Shown piece by piece: positions 1 to 10,270 of a stretch of DNA of 64,000 nt; position 1 is the stretch's first letter, and each line of letters begins with the position of its first letter. This DNA is from Annona cherimola (taxonomy: Eukaryota > Streptophyta > Magnoliopsida > Magnoliales > Annonaceae), in assembly GCA_030490835.1 (NCBI GenBank), contig CM059971.1, forward strand, positions 57,708,012-57,772,011, written 5' to 3'. The notes under the pieces were generated by a model. It saw only the letters and a program-made list of their open reading frames with translations. It ran no database searches and was not told the DNA's origin. The position numbers were made by a program, and so were the translations under genes.

Positions 1-111
1 TGAAAGCATCTTTTTTAAAAAAAAAAAAAAAAATTTAGCTTTACCTGCAGACATTGCACGAGATTTCCTATGTGACTTTTTTTTTAAAATTAAATATTTT
101 GAATGGTGCAG

Positions 112-186
112 TTGCCTGAGTGTCTGAGGATTATTGGATATCTGCGGCGCATAGGAGTATTTAGTGAATCAGAAATGCGTCTTCAG
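112..186 (+). CDS. COG8: COG8 exon (first visible)
   Basis: Encodes [20 protein letters not shown] and five more residues. The acceptor is GTGCAG at 106-111 and the donor starts GTATAA at 187. It begins and ends in phase 0. Confidence 0.88.
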
Positions 187-3100
187 GTATAATTTGTGGG
201 TAATCTTGTGGTTATTTCACTTTTTTTTGTTCATTCATTCTTTCTTTGAGTTAGTACGCTGCGATTTTGTCTCGAGTTTTGAACACAAGTAATTTTGGAG
301 GTAATCAACTAATTATCATTCCTTGTGATCATCATCATAATTTGAAATAACCCTTTGCCCAAGTTGGTTTCATCAATCCCTTTGATCATCTCTTTTTAAA
401 GGCCAGTTGTTTCTGGCATCTTACTTTAGCATAGGAATTCCATGTAATTCTCTGATGGAATAACTGTGGATACTTCTGTTTCTGTTGAGCAGTTCTTGAG
501 GTGTAGAGAAGCATGGCTTGCAGGCATTCTTGATGACCTGGACCAAAGAAATGTATATGAGTACTTAAAAGGAATGGTGAATTGTTATAGAATGCATCTT
601 TTTGATGTTGTCAATCAGTACCGAGCCATATTTGCAGATGATACATCTGGGAGTGAAGAGAACTATGATGGTGGCCTTCTATTTAGCTGGGCTATGCATC
701 AAATTTCTTCTCACCTGAACACACTTAAGATGATGCTCCCAAAGATTACTGAAGGTGGATTGCTTTCAAATATTCTTGATCAGTGCATGGTGAGTGTTTC
801 ACTTTTGTTTTTATTCCATTTTCACTGTGTTATTAAGTGACCCTTTTTCTTTTCTTTTGATTAATTGATGTGGGGGGTCGTCATCTTTGCTACCTTTTAT
901 TTCTTGATTGAGGGCATCTGCATGACTTGAATGCTTTATTTCTTTACTTTCTCTTCCCTCCTCCCTTACAACGACATTATTATTGTTATTATTAGTTACT
1001 ATTACTATATTTTGGGGATCCTGAGAAGCAGAGCTATTATTGATGTAGGACAGGTAGAGAAGAAAATAGAAGAAAGAGGAAGGAACCTCTAGAGATGAGA
1101 AGTGAAGAAAGAAAGTAGAAAGAACAGATGAATAAGGAGAGAAAAACAAGAATAAGGAGAGAAGAACAAGAATAAGTAGAAGAAGTAGAGAATACTTTTA
1201 TAAATCTCAGAACTAATGTCCCTTTAGAACTTACAATGACTGTATTTATAGGTGAACATACCACCCAATCTTAGCAAATGAAATCCTTCTAGAAAAAGCA
1301 ATATATATTTTAAGTAAACTTCTTAAGAAAGTAAACTTCTTAAAAAGGTAAACTTAAAATAGATACATGCTTATTTTAAACAGATTCTAAAATATCATAG
1401 GAAAATCTTTCTAGAAAAGGAAGTTGCATATTTTAAGTAAACTTCTTAAGGAAGTAAACTTAAAATAGATACATGCTTATTTTAAACAGATCCTAAAATA
1501 TCCTAGGAATCTTCTAATATCTTTCAAAAATAGCAAAATAAAATCTTTCTAAATATCCTATGATTATTTCCTTTTTACAAAATTCTTGCGCCTAGAATAG
1601 ACAGATTTGAAAAATTTCTTGCTATTTTCATCAATTCTCCTCGGCTTCGAAAAACTCGCCACTGGAGAGTTCTGACTTTGATACTGCTCAAGAATATTTG
1701 GATCCAAGTGGTGTAAGTCATCTTTAGTAACCCATGTAGCATCAGAATCAAGCTTGTTTTTCCACTTGACAAGAAATCTTTGCATAATGCCTGATCCAGT
1801 AGTGACAAGTTCATCTTGTAGAATATCCTCTATCTGATCTGAAAAAGTAGATGATACTCGTGGAAGTATAGGCACATGTGGTGATGCTGAACTGTTATCT
1901 GTTGAAATTCCTGCAGACAAACTTGGAGGCTCAAAAGTACCTCGGTAAGGAAACAAATCCTTTATATCGAAAGTAGAACTAATTCCTATATCTGAAGGCA
2001 AATCAAGTTCATATGCATTGGATCCCAATTTTCTTAAAACACGAAAGGGTCCACTGGCTCGTGCATGCAACTTTTTAAAAGAATTTTTAGAAAATCTTTC
2101 TGGATGGACACGAACCATGACGTAATCCCCTACATCAAACTCTTGTTTTCTTCTATAAACATCTGTAGCAAGCTTATAATTTTCATTACTTAGAGTAATC
2201 TTTCTTCTAATATCAGCATGAATATCTCGAATGTGTTGAGCAAAAGATTCAGCAGTACCAAATGAACGGGTATCAATGGGTAAAGGAATTAAATCGATGG
2301 GAGCTCGAGGAATATAACCATAGACAATTTCAAAAGGAGATTTCCCAATAGAACAATTGACTGAATTGTTGTCTGCAAATTCGGCAATAGCCAATACAGA
2401 ATTCCAAGTTCCAATATGTTCTCCTACCAAAGTCCTAAGCAGATTTCCCAAACTCCGATTGACTACCTCAGTTTGGCTATCAGTTTGTTGATGAAAAGCA
2501 GATGAAAATTTCAATTTGGTACCCGAAAGTGTCCACAATGTTTTCCAAAAATAGCATACAAATTTAACATCCCAATCAGAAACGATGAAAGTTGGTAAAC
2601 CGTGAAGCTTAACAATTTCTCTAAAGAATAATTTTGACATATATGAAGCACAAGCAGATTTCGTACATGGGATAAAATGATCCATTTTCAAAAATCTATC
2701 AACTACCACAAGAATTGAATCAAATCCTCGAGAGGTTTTAGGCAATCCGAGAATAAAGTCCATACTAATGTCTTGCCAAAGAATATGTGGTATAGGCAGA
2801 GAAGTGTATAGTCCAGTGTTTCTCTTTTGAGCTGTATTTGCGTCCTCTTTGGCTACTATAACTAGAATGAGTCTCGAATCTTGTCCTTTTTCAAATTGTT
2901 TTCTTGTAAGAATATGCAAATGTCGTTTTTCAGATGAATCAACTGGAGACTCTTTGTGGGATCTATCACTTTCTTTAGGTTTAGCAGGCTTCAAAAGGAT
3001 AGATTTTCCATTATGCTTAATAATATAGGTGTTGGGTTGCCCATAATGGATTACTTTTAAGTCATATAGCCATGGTCGACCAAGAAGAATATGAGCTACA

Positions 3101-6100
3101 TCCATGGGTAGCACATCACACCAAATATGATCAGAATAATCACCCATCGATATAGGAACCAAGCATCTTTCATTAACAGGAAGTGTAGTTTTGTCTACCC
3201 ATGCTACACAATATGGATGAGGATGTGGTTCAATTTTCAAATTCAATCTGGCTATAGCTGATTTGGCAATCACATTCATGGAACTACCTCCATCTATAAC
3301 AATCTTGCATACTGTATTCCCACATTTAAAAAATTGATGAAATATATTTGTACGTCTCCAATCACTATTTGAAAAAGTAGTCAAAATGCAACGCATAACA
3401 TTTAATTGCAAGTCCTCATTATAGCTATAGTCTTCATCAAGTTCACAATCCGATGGTTCATCAAAAGTTTCAGCAACTTGATCAATGGTCACATCTTCAT
3501 GATCCTCTACATGATTAATTGTGAGTGTGTGCTGAGGACATTGTGATGCAATATGACCTTTACCCCCGCAACGAAAACATGGACCATTAATCCGCTTACT
3601 AGTAGCATCAAATCGAGAAACTGGATTACTCTTTTCCCTACTTGTGTATTGTTCAGGCAATGGTTTAGTTGTTCCTTGAAAAGACGTTAGATTAGAATTT
3701 ACTTTGGATACCCTTGTCTCTCCAGTTTGTGGAATCAAACGTTTGTTAGTGAAAGATTTTTGAAAATTTTCCAATTCTAGAGCTTTATAATATGTGTCTT
3801 CCACAGAAACAACTGAATGCAATTTCAACAAAGTTTTGATTTCTGGTTTCAAGCCATTGATAAACTTTGTTTGTGTAACCCAAGGATCTTCCTGTATTCC
3901 ACATTTCATTTTTAAATCTTCAAACTTATTAAGATAGTCAGTTACACTTAATGATCCTTGTCTCAAGTTAACCAGTTGTTCCAATAGTTGAGTCTGATGA
4001 TATTCAGGAAGGTATTTCTCTTTCAATTTAGCTTTCATATTTCAACCCATGTTGTGATAGGTACTCCTATGCGTTGACTTTCATCTAGAACCCCTTGCCA
4101 ATAGCGTTTGGCAGACCCAACAAGTTTCATTTTTGTAAATCTCAATCGTTGGGCATCATCCATATCATACCAATAAAAGAAATCTTCCATGTCTGCCAAC
4201 CAATCTAAGAAAGCATTAGGGTCTAGACGACCGTCATAACTAGGAGCATCTACCTTGACTTGTTTTGCCACCCAAGAATTATCAGTTACACGTCGTTGTT
4301 GTTGTGGAAAAGGTATATTATAATTTCTCTGATAGTTCCCATGTCTAAGATTGTTTGCAAAACCAATTTCATAAAAATTATTGTCGTTTTCATGATTTTC
4401 CAAATTTGTATGCATTTCTGGAATATGTGAATGCTCTGGGTTATGATAACCTTTAGCATGTATGTTTGGATTTTGGAGAAGGCCAGTTATGATAGGAGAG
4501 CTACTAGAAGCATGAGTATTGTGTGATTGACCATTTCGAAATGATTGTCCAGTCTCAATCATAGGACGTTTTCCAACAATTTCAGTCAACCTATTTACTG
4601 AGGTAATGAGAGATTGAATGGAAGAGGTGGTTTCTTTTTGGAAATCTTCTTGCTTTTGGGCCAAGGTATCACAAAGGGCTGTTAAAGATTCAAATCGATT
4701 ATCAATAGAATTGGATAAAGCTTCGAGTTCAGCATTTAATTCAGCATTAGTAGGCATGGTGACTCAAAATTCAACTTATGCTGATATAGGAAAGACTTAC
4801 TACTAAGAATGATTTTTTTTTTCTCATTTTTTTAAATGGTTCAAAAGCAAAGAACTTGATTGAAACAGATATGAATTAAGTACTTTCAACTAGAGAAAAT
4901 GTACCTGTTGAGGTCCAATATTACCAAGTTTAGCGATAGACAGCTTGAAAGTAATTTCAGCAACTTCTTAGCAGTATTTTCGCGATGACCAGTAGGTTGT
5001 TATGATGGCAGCAGTAGACAGCATAAAACAGCGACGGAATGGGCAGCAATGATAGCACCAACTTATGGACAGCAAACTCCAGTAGAATAGACAGCAATGA
5101 TAGTACCAGCTTGTGGACAGCAAACTCCAATAAAATGGACAACAGTGTTTTGTAGATGGCAGCAGTTCGTGGACAGCAATATGGCAATAGGATGTACAAC
5201 AGTGATTTGTGGATAGCAGCAGTTTTTTTTTTTTTTTGAATAGCAAACAGTAACAGAATTTGGGTGAAAGTAGTACCAGGTTTGGCTTTGATACCAATTG
5301 ATGTAGGACAGGTAGAGAAGAAAATAGAAGAAAGAGGAAGGAACCTCTAGAGATGAGAAGTGAAGAAAGAAAGTAGAAAGAACAGATGAATAAGGAGAGA
5401 AGAACAAGAATAAGGAGAGAAGAACAAGAATAAGTAGAAGAAGAGAATACTTTTATAAATCTCAGAACTAATGTCCCTTTAGAACTTACAATGACTGTAT
5501 TTATAGGTGAACATACCACCCAATCTTAGCAAATGAAATCCTTCTAGAAAAAGCAATATATATTTTAAGTAAACTTCTTAAGAAAGTAAACTTCTTAAAA
5601 AGGTAAACTTAAAATAGATACATGCTTATTTTAAACAGATTCTAAAATATCATAGGAAAATCTTTCTAGAAAAGGAAGTTGCATATTTTAAGTAAACTTC
5701 TTAAGGAAGTAAACTTAAAATAGATACATGCTTATTTTAAACAGATCCTAAAATATCCTAGGAATCTTCTAATATCTTTCAAAAATAGCAAAATAAAATC
5801 TTTCTAAATATCCTATGATTATTTCCTTTTTACAAAATTCTTGCGCCTAGAATAGACAGATTTGAAAAATTTCTTGCTATTTTCATCAATTATAACCTGC
5901 CAACTAAGAAATTAGAACAAAAAAATGTTAGGAATTCTTAATCAGAAAGATGGAAAATGGAAAAGATTGGCAAGGGAAAAGGAGACAGAAAACTGTTTTC
6001 CTTGGGTCCCAGTTGAATTGAATTTTGAAAAATTGTGATAAAGATACAAGCTACTCAATTTGCAGAAATTGTAGTGAAAAAATTACAATTCAAATTAGTA

Positions 6101-9100
6101 ATTAAAAACCTCCGTAAAATACATGACCAATTATGATTATGTGTGCACCTGAAATAGATAGCGGGTGGGCTGCATCTTTTAATTGATGAGGATCATTCTG
6201 GCACTAATATGCTTTGCAAATTTCAGTTTATAATTTCATCAGTGGGAGTTATGTTAGGTCTGATGGTGACATTGGTAAAGAAATTAGAAAAAGGAGGTAG
6301 AAAATCTCAATGACAAAGAAGGTAAGGAAGTAAAAGAGGGGGATAAGGGAAGTGGAGATGGAAAACAAATGCACAAGAGTGTATTTCTCAACAAAAAACT
6401 TCTCCGTTTATATAAAACTCAACAATGAAAAATTGTGAATAGAACCTCTAAGAAAGAAATTTCAACTCTGCCCATTCAATATAATGTAACAGTTAGATAT
6501 TGTTTCCTAATCCCTAAAATACATAAAATAAACCTTGTTGACTACTTTTGTGTGCCTAAAATAAGCGTGAACCCAGGTGTGCATTAATCTGATCCTGATC
6601 CCCATGAACTGGTAGATTAGGTCTATCACAGTGAAAATCTAAATATGGATAATTTCTAAGGCATGAGTTCTTTTTCTTCTTGTTTCTCTTTAGTCGTAAT
6701 GGATTCAACTGTTGTGCTCCCAATTTCCTTTGCATTTCAGGCTGTGGCCAACATTTGGTAAGTGATGTCAAATTGTAAGTTCTTGTTCTATGGTACAGTC
6801 GACAAGGACGTGAATGTGTGAATGGGTTTTTGCATTAATTTTTTTGACATCAATATAGGGGCCCGCCTTGGCCTCCAAATTATACAGATATTTTGATGTT
6901 CTCACTCACGGACAAATGTACAAGTATTTCCAAAACTTGTCAGCGCCCATATTCTTGAAGTTTGGCTTTTTAATCGTGAAGAGACATTACTGAATAGCCA
7001 GAACCATAACTATTGTTTTCTCAAATGTATGCACATGGGTGAAGGAAAGACGCAGAGAATGTATTTGTTGGCGCTTTGGCCCCCTCTGTTATTAAGTGTG
7101 GATAGGTGGTGCATATAAGTAGCCCATTTTGGAAGAATGACTTGCATTAGTCTGGATTCTTAGATGTCCTTTTTATTATTACCAAAGGGTGATATAGTGA
7201 TGTGTGCCATGCTTTTTGGATCTTGCTGTATGTATAGAACTTCCATTTTTTCTTTTACAAGTACGACTTTTTTCCTGTTGGCACGAGAATGCCTGTTTTT
7301 ATTTAGGTTTTTTTTAATGGTTCTTCAGTATTGTGCAATGGGACTTGGATGGGTGGGACTGGACTTCCGAGGCTTGCTACCGCCTCTTTTTGAAGAGTAA
7401 GTGAATCCTTTCCCATCAGAAAGCTCACAACATACATTAGGGCCTGTTTGGCTGTAATAGAAACCCCTTGTAACAGGGAGTTCAGCAGCTACTCACTCTA
7501 CACGAATTTTGAAAACGATGCGACATTTTAACTACCCAGTAATCTTAGCAACCCTTCATTTTTTTCATCACCATGACACTGCCTATACATCCTGCCATTT
7601 CTCCTTATTTTTTCTTAAAAAAAAAAAAAAAATCTCGTCTTGCTGGCATCGTTACCTATTACACTTTTTCTATTAAACATAAGCACTCATTTAAATGGAA
7701 CCTTCGATTCAATTTTTGGTTACCTTTCTACTGCACTGATTTTTCTGATGTCTGTTTGGTTACTTTCCAGGGCTGTGCTCAACTTATTCTCAAAGAACAT
7801 GAATAGAGCAGTAGAGAATTTTCAGGTATGCAACTTGCATGGAGTAGCAAAGAGCATTCCATATGTTGGCTGTGAATAATATAGATCTGTTGTTGTCTCA
7901 GCTTGTCTTGGATTCACATCGCTGGGTTTCTTTACCAGCTGTTGGCTTTACGACTAATGGTCCAGCTGATGAGAGTCAAGATGATGTGACTCCACCTTCT
8001 TATTTGATGGAACATCCACCTATTGCTGTTTTCATTAATGGTAAGCTTGATGAACAATGACATATTTCCGTGATTTGTTGCCTTCCAAAATATCGCACAG
8101 GGGCCAATATAGATACAGTCATATAGATATCGATATTGAACTAGGCTAATTGATAATTGACTTGACTGATTGACTGAGAATCAAGTTACTTGGTTTTGGT
8201 TGAGTTTATTTTAGGTATTGTCATGATCATTTTTTAGGCCCAGGCTTGGGATCTGGTTGGCAAGCAACTGTGCCTGGCTTTCTGTGATGCTTCTACAATT
8301 ATGCTGCATAATGTTCATGATCCACATGGAAAATTTTTTCATCAGTTTTAGATAACAGCAGCACATCATAGTTCAGAACAGCAGTGGATATTTGGATCCT
8401 ATAATAGAGGCAATGTCTTTATGTTCCAGAAGCTCTCAAAGATACAGCTTCCAAAGTAACATGTTTTACCCAACTTTTTTAGCCCCTTTGCTTCATTTTT
8501 CTTTCAATTCCTTGAATGATAAACCCATGATATTCCAAATTCCAAGTCAAGGGGTAAGAAAACCACTTGAATGATGAAATTGAGAGGTTTGTAGGCATAC
8601 GTCGGTGTTGATTTTAAAATCCATGTTCCGTTGTTTCCAGGTGTCTCAGCAGCTATGAATGAGTTGCGGCCATGTGCACCTGTGAGCTTAAAACACATTC
8701 TAGCTCAAGAACTTGTGAGGGGATTGCAGGCTGTGTCAGACACTTTGATGGGGTACAACGCAACAAGGGTGCTTCGAGAGAATGAGTCCCAACTTTTTCT
8801 TTCCCTCTGTCGTGCATTTATTGAGGTGAGACAGATGACTGGTTTCATTGCTATTTCACCATTTTCCAGCATTTTCCGAAATAGTCACAGGCAAGAAGAC
8901 TACTGTCACTTTAGTTTGCTTGCTGACATAGGATCCTTTTCCTAGGATATTTCAATGACTTTATCCTATCGGAATTCTTGTATTTCCTACCGCTGTGGTG
9001 TTTTTTTTTTGAGGTTCTGTCTTTTACGGATTCAATGTTTTAAAATTTGTTTTCCTTTATGCTAAATTGTATGGTTAAGCATTTACTGCCATTTGACATT

Positions 9101-9473
9101 TCCACTGTCAGTTGTCACCTTTGTCATGTCACTGCATTTCTTATACTGGATTAGTCATGGATGGCTTATTTTTAACTTGTAATTACTTCTCTAGATCGCG
9201 TTCCCACATTGCGCAACATGCTTTGGACGTTGTTATCCTGGTGGCGCTGTTCTGATCATCGAATCAAAGAGCCTATTTGATGGTATTAGCAAGCTACTGG
9301 CAGTTACTCCTGCAAGAGGACTTCCAAAACCAGCAGCTGATAACAATGAAGGCGGACATATTACAGAGAATGGGGGTGAGCCTGTCGCTGAAGCAAATGA
9401 TGACGGCATGGCCAGTCCTACTATTGAAGAAGAGGCGATTGCTAATGGTCAAGCTGCACAGGTCGAGACATAA
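112..9473 (+). CDS. COG8: Conserved oligomeric Golgi complex subunit 8 (C-terminal part, 7 exons)
   Basis: COG8 is a subunit of lobe B of the COG tethering complex, a peripheral Golgi complex that captures intra-Golgi retrograde vesicles and keeps glycosylation enzymes in place. Exons read from the sequence: 112-186, 493-789, 7329-7396, 7771-7825, 7902-8040, 8641-8825, 9195-9473. All introns have GT-AG borders and the phases join cleanly to give about 365 residues ending at TAA 9471-9473. Recognisable plant COG8 segments include [50 protein letters not shown] and [16 protein letters not shown]. The family is usually about 570-600 residues, so roughly the first 200 lie left of the window. The intron at 790-7328 is 6.5 kb because of an antisense retrotransposon. 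The last ~50 residues are acidic and low in complexity, as is common at the variable COG8 C-terminus. No break is seen in the exons. Confidence 0.95.
493..789 (+). CDS. COG8: COG8 exon, core of the Dor1-like region
   Basis: A 99-residue exon from FLRCREAW to NILDQCM. The acceptor is GAGCAG ending at 492 and the donor is GTGAGT at 790. The open frame starts upstream at 466 only because the intron happens to be open there. The upstream intron, 187-492, shows nothing else. Confidence 0.95.
1041..1633 (-). repeat. 3' LTR of the intronic gypsy element
   Basis: 593 bp with the same termini as its partner. The stop codon of the long pol frame lies inside it at about 1564-1566. A purine-rich stretch, CGAGGAGA on the minus strand, adjoins it at 1634-1641 and is the probable polypurine tract. 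Confidence 0.95.
1564..4038 (-). CDS. gag C-terminal part - protease - integrase - chromodomain polyprotein without RT
   Basis: 824 residues on one open frame. Domains: rest of gag 1-100; CCHC knuckle C154-C157-H162-C167; aspartic protease about 235-335 with IDGGSS (D249) and ILLGRPW; linker with LTRKQFEKG; integrase core about 415-580 with D427, D488 and E524 (35 residues between the last two); GPFRVLRK motif about 663-670; chromodomain-like end about 735-787 with FLVKWKN and DATWV. Reverse transcriptase, RNase H and the integrase HHCC finger are absent. The frame goes from the pre-RT linker (LVIVAKE) straight to the post-finger linker ([11 protein letters not shown]) near residues 397-405 (about 2825-2850). 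The deletion of about 2 kb kept the frame open. The stop lies inside the 3' LTR. Mobility would need an RT supplied by another copy. Confidence 0.92.
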   Translation of the reverse strand: MKAKLKEKYLPEYHQTQLLEQLVNLRQGSLSVTDYLNKFEDLKMKCGIQEDPWVTQTKFINGLKPEIKTLLKLHSVVSVEDTYYKALELENFQKSFTNKRLIPQTGETRVSKVNSNLTSFQGTTKPLPEQYTSREKSNPVSRFDATSKRINGPCFRCGGKGHIASQCPQHTLTINHVEDHEDVTIDQVAETFDEPSDCELDEDYSYNEDLQLNVMRCILTTFSNSDWRRTNIFHQFFKCGNTVCKIVIDGGSSMNVIAKSAIARLNLKIEPHPHPYCVAWVDKTTLPVNERCLVPISMGDYSDHIWCDVLPMDVAHILLGRPWLYDLKVIHYGQPNTYIIKHNGKSILLKPAKPKESDRSHKESPVDSSEKRHLHILTRKQFEKGQDSRLILVIVAKEDANTAQKRNTGLYTSLPIPHILWQDISMDFILGLPKTSRGFDSILVVVDRFLKMDHFIPCTKSACASYMSKLFFREIVKLHGLPTFIVSDWDVKFVCYFWKTLWTLSGTKLKFSSAFHQQTDSQTEVVNRSLGNLLRTLVGEHIGTWNSVLAIAEFADNNSVNCSIGKSPFEIVYGYIPRAPIDLIPLPIDTRSFGTAESFAQHIRDIHADIRRKITLSNENYKLATDVYRRKQEFDVGDYVMVRVHPERFSKNSFKKLHARASGPFRVLRKLGSNAYELDLPSDIGISSTFDIKDLFPYRGTFEPPSLSAGISTDNSSASPHVPILPRVSSTFSDQIEDILQDELVTTGSGIMQRFLVKWKNKLDSDATWVTKDDLHHLDPNILEQYQSQNSPVASFSKPRRIDENSKKFFKSVYSRRKNFVKRK
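4035..4757 (-). CDS. gag: gag, N-terminal part (cut off by a 2-nt shift)
   Basis: 240 residues from ATG 4757. The N-terminus ([20 protein letters not shown]) is a predicted coiled coil. The second half is the start of a retrotransposon gag domain with [20 protein letters not shown] and [12 protein letters not shown]. It stops at TGA 4037-4035 in the middle of that domain. The next frame starts at ATG 4038-4036, so stop and start overlap as ATGA. The residues after the shift continue the same domain ([15 protein letters not shown]). Two extra bases (AT at 4040-4039) therefore split what is usually one gag. Either this is a defect, or translation passes it by frameshift or stop-restart. Confidence 0.85.
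   Translation of the reverse strand: MPTNAELNAELEALSNSIDNRFESLTALCDTLAQKQEDFQKETTSSIQSLITSVNRLTEIVGKRPMIETGQSFRNGQSHNTHASSSSPIITGLLQNPNIHAKGYHNPEHSHIPEMHTNLENHENDNNFYEIGFANNLRHGNYQRNYNIPFPQQQRRVTDNSWVAKQVKVDAPSYDGRLDPNAFLDWLADMEDFFYWYDMDDAQRLRFTKMKLVGSAKRYWQGVLDESQRIGVPITTWVEI
4758..5283 (-). other. Untranslated leader of the intronic gypsy element
   Basis: About 530 bp between primer site and gag. It contains imperfect direct repeats around AGCAAACTCC and GGACAGCA (about 5035-5215) and an A/T homopolymer near 5225. The short frames here are repeat-driven and not coding. Confidence 0.6.
5284..5296 (-). other. Primer-binding site for initiator tRNA-Met
   Basis: TGGTATCAAAGCC on the minus strand, two bases after the LTR end. 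It matches the standard plant site TGGTATCAGAGCC with one G-to-A change. Confidence 0.85.
5299..5888 (-). repeat. 5' LTR of the intronic gypsy element
   Basis: 590 bp, TGATG to CATCA. It contains a TATAAATA on the minus strand at 5498-5505. The partner LTR at 1041-1633 is 3 bp longer because of a GAAGTAGAG versus GAAGAG difference. Confidence 0.95.
5498..5505 (-). promoter_or_regulatory. TATA box in the 5' LTR
   Basis: TATAAATA on the minus strand, about 200 bases before the end of the LTR, which leaves a plausible R-U5. The same box is at 1243-1250 in the 3' LTR. Activity is inferred. Confidence 0.5.
5894..7328. other. Rest of the large COG8 intron
   Basis: No gene or full repeat is recognised. 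The sequence is AT-rich with a purine-rich patch near 6270-6360. Short open frames here have no recognisable product. Confidence 0.6.
7329..7396 (+). CDS. COG8: COG8 exon
   Basis: Encodes [20 protein letters not shown] and the following FE. The acceptor is TTCAG ending at 7328 and the donor is GTAAGT at 7397. It ends two bases into a Glu codon that the next exon completes. Confidence 0.93.
7771..7825 (+). CDS. COG8: COG8 exon
   Basis: Encodes [18 protein letters not shown] after completing the Glu codon. The acceptor is TTCCAG ending at 7770 and the donor is GTATGC at 7826. Confidence 0.93.
7902..8040 (+). CDS. COG8: COG8 exon
   Basis: Runs from [16 protein letters not shown] to HPPIAVFIN plus one base of a Gly codon. 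The acceptor is CTCAG ending at 7901 and the donor is GTAAGC at 8041. Confidence 0.93.
8641..8825 (+). CDS. COG8: COG8 exon
   Basis: Runs from [20 protein letters not shown] to [11 protein letters not shown]. The acceptor is TTCCAG ending at 8640 and the donor is GTGAGA at 8826. One base from the previous exon completes the first Gly codon. Confidence 0.94.
9195..9473 (+). CDS. COG8: COG8 last exon with stop
   Basis: Starts [20 protein letters not shown] and ends with an acidic tail, QAAQVET, then TAA. The acceptor is CTCTAG ending at 9194. The Cys-rich [15 protein letters not shown] stretch is typical of plant COG8. Confidence 0.94.
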   Translation: MAFPHCATCFGRCYPGGAVLIIESKSLFDGISKLLAVTPARGLPKPAADNNEGGHITENGGEPVAEANDDGMASPTIEEEAIANGQAAQVET

Positions 9474-9612
9474 GGTAGCGATTGCTAACAGATTTTTCGC
9501 CCTTTACATCAAATTATAGTCTTGGACAGTTGTGAGGATGCCAAGTAATTTTTGTAGCTTGTCCTGTTCCATTCTTAATTTGAGGTATATTGTGACAATT
9601 GATTGAGTTGGA

Positions 9613-9618
9613 AATAAA
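9613..9618 (+). terminator. Polyadenylation signal of COG8
   Basis: AATAAA lies 140 bases after the COG8 stop, within a T-rich tail that fits a plant 3' UTR. The cleavage site itself is not visible. Confidence 0.5.
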
Positions 9619-9802
9619 AGTTGCATGAGTTAGGAAAATTCATTTTCTTGTCGTTCTACTAAAACCATAACAAACCATATATTCTAACAGTGGTAGGGAA
9701 ACCACATGCAAACCCATCCATTGTACCAGATTTGGAGCAATCCGCATGCATAATGCATACATTCTCCACCAGTGATAGAGCAATTCATATAGTTTCATGA
9801 AG

Positions 9803-10270
9803 ATTTGCAAATATGACTATAAAGTTTGACTAATGTTGCATCTGTATTCCTAAGTTTATTAAAATCATAAATATGTTCATAAGGTTTGCATAAATTTGCA
9901 AGCATGTACTTTCCGTTATTACGCCGTTAGATTTTTTTTTGTAAAATGATGATAATGTCTTTTAAGTCAAATATTATATTTACAATTTTTGCAAATATTA
10001 TAAGTATATTCGTGAAATAATCTAAAATAATAATGTAGGTAAACAATATAAAATAATGAAATAGCAAACATGTCTACAATAGTTGGAAATATTGCAAGTG
10101 TATTACTTGATTTAAAGGTTATTTTTGTCATTTTACAATAAATTTTACGGAGTCCTAACCGAAGGGATATTCTTGCAAATTTATGTAAATCTTATAGTCA
10201 TATTTGTAATTTTGGCAAATTTAGGGATAGAGACGCAATATTGGTCAAATTCTCTAGACATATTTGCAAA
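9803..10270. mobile_element. Foldback MITE with ~200-bp imperfect terminal inverted repeats
   Basis: The left arm (9803 to about 10010) matches the reverse complement of the right arm (about 10070-10270). Shared blocks include ATTTGCAAATATG, ATGACTATAA, CATAAATTTGCAAG, TTGTAAAATGA and AAGTCAA. Little unique sequence lies between the arms and there is no coding capacity. Such long-TIR MITEs are often Mutator-derived, but no 9-bp target duplication was confirmed. Confidence 0.75.

Larger units (their letters stand above)
1041..5888 (-). mobile_element. Young Ty3/gypsy chromovirus-like element lacking RT, in a COG8 intron
   Basis: A complete LTR-bounded insertion of 4848 bp on the minus strand, antisense to COG8. 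A 5-bp target duplication, ATTAT, is seen at 1036-1040 and 5889-5893. Both LTRs begin TGATG and end CATCA. The order on the minus strand is: LTR 5888-5299, initiator-Met primer site 5296-5284, leader, gag, then one long frame with zinc knuckle, protease, integrase and chromodomain, then LTR 1633-1041. Reverse transcriptase and RNase H are missing. The LTRs differ by what I count as one substitution and one 3-bp indel, so the insertion is recent. Integrase with a chromodomain-like end and the Met primer site point to the chromovirus branch. Confidence 0.95.

Noticed and set aside
7440..7460. Tourist-type terminus GGGCCTGTTTGGCTGTAATA in a COG8 intron
   Set aside because: A good left terminus, but no matching right end was found before the next exon, so no element is called.
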